Shown one piece after another: positions 61,524 through 64,000 of a stretch of 64,000 bases of DNA. Numbering within the stretch: the stretch's first letter is position 1; each line of letters begins with the position of its first letter. This stretch comes from Kumtagia sp963829135. Lineage in GTDB: Bacteria; Pseudomonadota; Alphaproteobacteria; Rhizobiales; Rhizobiaceae. The stretch is from the NCBI GenBank assembly GCA_963829135.1, contig CAWHHO010000008.1, positions 930,001 through 994,000 of the forward strand, in the 5' to 3' direction. Under the pieces are notes generated by a model. The model was not told where the DNA came from and made no database searches. It saw nothing but the letters and a program-made list of their open reading frames with translations. The position numbers and the translations under genes are program-made.

Positions 61524-62660
61524 TCACTTCGCCTCGGATGACCATGGAAAATTAACATATTGGTCGCGCGTATCGTTGCATATATTCCCATACATACGCA
61601 GGTAGGCATCTCTACGAACTGGATCGGAGTACACCGCGCCAGGATCAGCGAGGTCTCTCTCGTAATCGCCGAGGTTGTCCGCGGTAATCACGTGTGGCAG
61701 GATATCCATCGCTTGAGGTATTTGCCTTCCCTCGAGCCAGTCAGCTGCATGTTGGCCCATGGCATACCCAAACACAGGTGAATTCAAGCTGATGGTCGTT
61801 TTGTAAGGGCCGCCATTCTTAATTTCTGCGATCGCTTCCGGTTCGCCATCAATACCACCTATAAATTGGTCCGGACTGTCTTTACCCGCTTCGCGCAACG
61901 CTTGCAAAGCGCCGAGCACAACACCGTCGGCGCCAAGAACAACGTCGACGTGCGGATGTGCCAACAGCACGGTGCGCATAGTTGCCAGCCCACCTTCCTT
62001 GCTTACTGGGTTGGGAGAAATATCTGCCACGATGCGTACCCCCGGCAACGTGTCGAGCGCATCGCGGATTGCTACAAAACGCGGTGTAAGAAACTGAAGG
62101 CTGTCTTGAGTCAATAGGACTACATCTGCGCGACCCCCGAGTTTAGCTTGAATATAGGAGATCGCCGCGTCACCCAACTTCTTACCGGTCAGATACTGCG
62201 GGGCGTTAAGCAGCGAAGTTGCTGGTGGAGCAACAACTGTGCTGACATAAGCTCCCGACCAGATCGCCCGTTGCAGACTTATGGCAAGCGCGGCCGGATC
62301 GACGGGAGATACGACGATGCCCCCGATATGATCTGCGCGCATCGCCTCCACATCAGAGATCATCTTGGCACTGTCGTTGGCCGCGAGCGCGACCCGATAC
62401 TTGAGCCCTCTGTCCTTCGCCGCCTGTGCCAATCCGCGATCCACACCCTCGATAAACTCGCGGTCATTGTCTTTCGCGAAGGCCAAAATGGGGTTTAAGT
62501 TGGTAGGCTTAGAGCAATTCGGCGCAGATTTATCGTAGGGCTTGAGCACTGTCGGGGTGGTAATGCCCGGCGACCCGTCCACTGCCGCTGCGTAAGTTGG
62601 GATGAGCAAGACAGTGGATATCATCACCCACGACCTAACTCGATGCATTTGCCGATCCAT
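61524..62660 (-). CDS. Orphan sugar-binding protein (RbsB type)
   Basis: 378 residues from ATG 62660. The signal peptide is 'SWVMISTVLLIPTYAAA'. The periplasmic-binding fold shows 'PILAFAKDNDREFIEGVDRG', 'DHIGGIVVSPVDPAALAISL', 'VDVVLGADGVVLGALQALRE' and 'FGYAMGQHAADWLEG'. No permease or ATPase lies beside it. It is 95 bases downstream of a histidine kinase on the same strand, so it could either serve a transporter elsewhere or feed a sensory system. Ligand unknown. Confidence 0.85.
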   Translation of the reverse strand: MDRQMHRVRSWVMISTVLLIPTYAAAVDGSPGITTPTVLKPYDKSAPNCSKPTNLNPILAFAKDNDREFIEGVDRGLAQAAKDRGLKYRVALAANDSAKMISDVEAMRADHIGGIVVSPVDPAALAISLQRAIWSGAYVSTVVAPPATSLLNAPQYLTGKKLGDAAISYIQAKLGGRADVVLLTQDSLQFLTPRFVAIRDALDTLPGVRIVADISPNPVSKEGGLATMRTVLLAHPHVDVVLGADGVVLGALQALREAGKDSPDQFIGGIDGEPEAIAEIKNGGPYKTTISLNSPVFGYAMGQHAADWLEGRQIPQAMDILPHVITADNLGDYERDLADPGAVYSDPVRRDAYLRMYGNICNDTRDQYVNFPWSSEAK

Positions 62661-62755
62661 TACAGTCTCTCCGCGACCGCGCTCGCGGCACATACTTGCA
62701 CTCTTGGGACCAAATTCAAGGCGTAAGGCGGCGCTTGTACCTGCGGACCAAGAGT

Positions 62756-63796
62756 TCATGTTGGCAGCGAGAAGCTCAGCGTCACAGCCGTTCCGGTAGA
62801 GCGAGATTCATAAGCAACCTCGGCGTTGATCCCTTTTGCCATAGCCTTGACGATGCGGGTGCCCAACCCAGTTCCCTTCACCGTATTGTCGTTGGTCCCG
62901 ACACCGTCATCTTCAACGGTTAGCAATGCACGACCACCACCGTCTTCGGCCAGGCGCACGCGCACCTCGCCGGACGTGCGCGGATAGGCGTATTTGAATG
63001 CGTTGGTAACCAATTCGGTAACAATGACGCCGAGATTGATTGTGGCGTCGGTGCCCAAGGTCAGCGGGGCGAGATCGCTGATGAGGATAGCGCCATGCCC
63101 CTGCCCATGCATCGAACCGCTCAGGTTTTCGAGCAAGCCGCCGAGATATTCATCGAGGTCGACGATCCCAACAGAGCGTGACGTATAGAGGCGCTTGTGC
63201 ACCGAGGATATGGCGAAGATCCTCGCCTGGGTTTCGGCAAGTGCATCTTTCGCGCCCTGATCTGTCAGGGCATTGGCCTGCAAGCTCACCAGCGAGCTTA
63301 CCATTGCAAGACTGTTTGCGACGCGGTGGTTGACCTCCGCAAGCAACAGCTCGGCGCGATCGCGCGCGGCACGAACCTCCGCCTCGGCCGCTTCCTTCTC
63401 AGCGACTAGTCGGGCTTTGGCCACCGCCTGTTCGAGAGCGGATGCCAGGAGCGTTATGAAATCGTCTCCGATCGTCTTCGGTACAAAATCGCTGGCGCCA
63501 GCCTTAAGCGCGGCAACAGCAACACTCATCTCCGAAGATCCCGTGACATACACAACGGGGGGTACGCCTGTGCGAGAAGCAAGCCTTCCTAGAAATTCGA
63601 GGCCGGTGTCCGCGGCAAAATAGTGGTCGAGGGCCAGGACATCGAACCCGCCTTCTTCGAGACGACTCAATGCGTCGCCCGGCCCGGACGCATGCACGAC
63701 GACGAACCCCAGCCGTCCCAGCCTCTTCTGGACGAGACGCGCTAACGCGTCGTCGTCGTCAATGTAAAGGACGCTGGTGGATGCTATCGACTGCAT
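62756..63796 (-). CDS. Hybrid response regulator-histidine kinase (HisKA_2 type)
   Basis: 346 residues. The N-terminal receiver (about 8-125) has acidic pocket 'LYIDDDDALARLV', phospho-acceptor Asp in 'VLALDHYFAADTGLEF' and Lys in 'GASDFVPKT'. A coiled linker ('AEKEAAEAEVRAARDRAELL') leads to 'LAEVNHRVANSLAMVSSLVS' with the phospho-accepting His of the HisKA_2/HWE-like group. The ATPase domain ends with 'VTELVTNAFKYAYP', 'VEDDGVG' and 'GTGLGTRIV'. It is soluble, so it senses an internal signal or is a phosphorelay partner. It starts five bases after the next receiver gene. Confidence 0.92.
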   Translation of the reverse strand: MQSIASTSVLYIDDDDALARLVQKRLGRLGFVVVHASGPGDALSRLEEGGFDVLALDHYFAADTGLEFLGRLASRTGVPPVVYVTGSSEMSVAVAALKAGASDFVPKTIGDDFITLLASALEQAVAKARLVAEKEAAEAEVRAARDRAELLLAEVNHRVANSLAMVSSLVSLQANALTDQGAKDALAETQARIFAISSVHKRLYTSRSVGIVDLDEYLGGLLENLSGSMHGQGHGAILISDLAPLTLGTDATINLGVIVTELVTNAFKYAYPRTSGEVRVRLAEDGGGRALLTVEDDGVGTNDNTVKGTGLGTRIVKAMAKGINAEVAYESRSTGTAVTLSFSLPT

Positions 63797-63801
63797 TTAG
63801 A

Positions 63802-64000
63802 TCAGGCTGTTTCCGGTATCTGAATGACGGTGAACAGGAGGCCAAGCTGGCGTATGGCGTTAGCAAAGCCCTCGTACCCTACCGGCTTGGTGATGTACAC
63901 GTTTGCGCCAAGATCGTAGCAGCGCTGAATTTCGCGGCTGTCGTCCGTGGTGGTCAGCACCACAACTGGGATACGCTTCAAATGCGTGTTTGCCTTGATG
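63802..64000 (-). CDS. CheY-like response regulator, partial (C-terminal part)
   Basis: The stop TGA is at 63802; the gene runs out of the window on the right. Visible residues include 'RIPVVVLTTTDDSREIQRCY' and 'GANVYITKPVGYEGFANAIR', the second half of a receiver domain with the conserved Thr and Lys. Ending 'LFTVIQIPETA' is typical of Rcp1-type single-domain regulators that partner phytochrome-like kinases. The phospho-accepting Asp lies outside the window. Probable partner of the hybrid kinase just downstream. Confidence 0.85.
   Translation of the reverse strand, partial: IKANTHLKRIPVVVLTTTDDSREIQRCYDLGANVYITKPVGYEGFANAIRQLGLLFTVIQIPETA

Noticed and set aside
1..64000. CRISPR array
   Set aside because: No regularly spaced repeats of 25-40 bases were seen in any gap; only short palindromes and dispersed elements.

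Overview
The window is GC-rich chromosomal DNA of an alphaproteobacterium of the order Hyphomicrobiales (Rhizobiales), most likely Mesorhizobium or a close Phyllobacteriaceae relative. The evidence is DUF2794, a rhizobial-type PmtA methyltransferase beside dnaJ/dnaK/pyrF, a DUF768 protein, repABC-plasmid RepA and DUF1403 remnants, a fixNOQP/fixIS cbb3 oxidase cluster, and several ribose-type and CUT1 sugar ABC importers. No rRNA, tRNA or CRISPR array was recognised.

Layout. 1-7 kb: DUF2794, a frameshifted ThuA/ThuB-like pair, and a convergent RbsABC-type sugar importer. 7-10 kb: a transglutaminase-like cysteine peptidase and an intracellular PHB depolymerase with a strongly patterned promoter. 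9.5-16 kb: a leftward housekeeping block, dnaK | terminator | dnaJ-pmtA-FMN reductase-pyrF-DUF1330-GNAT, with a heat-shock type promoter ahead of dnaK. 16-20.6 kb: ASCH fragment-GFA-pheT-nucleotidyltransferase-aldo/keto reductase. 20.6-22.1 kb: plasmid debris (RepA N-terminus, tyrosine recombinase, DUF1403) where the rest of the ASCH gene, and perhaps pheS, would be expected. 22-30 kb: Tim44, DUF1194, a broken winged-helix/TolB/TPR regulator, and an AraC-linked SnoaL/SDR/GlcG group. 30-35 kb: a complete CUT1 sugar importer. 35-42.5 kb: ccoNOQP, two membrane proteins, ccoI, ccoS and a new 43-aa ORF. 42.8-53.4 kb: a large sugar import and oxidation locus. 53-59 kb: DUF768, App1-type phosphatase, OmpA/DUF4892, a cysteine-peptidase-like protein with three Cys/His repeats, and a LuxR regulator. 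59-64 kb: zwf, then a response regulator-histidine kinase-orphan binding protein group.

The 42.8-53.4 kb locus reads as one metabolic system. A ribose-type importer delivers a sugar or glycoside, a GMC flavoprotein with its gluconate-dehydrogenase-3-type small subunit oxidises it, a TIM-barrel isomerase/epimerase processes it, and a ROK protein with a signal-less binding-protein paralogue probably regulates it. A LacI gene and a Gfo/Idh/MocA oxidoreductase in the same locus are degraded. The ThuA/ThuB locus at the left end has a similar logic, so the window may hold two 3-keto-sugar type pathways.

Caution: at least eight genes carry single-base frameshifts (ThuA, ThuB, FMN reductase, nucleotidyltransferase, DUF1194, TPR regulator, GMC oxidoreductase, recombinase), several repairable by one base. 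This density suggests indel errors in the sequence as well as genuine decay, so not every broken gene should be read as a pseudogene.
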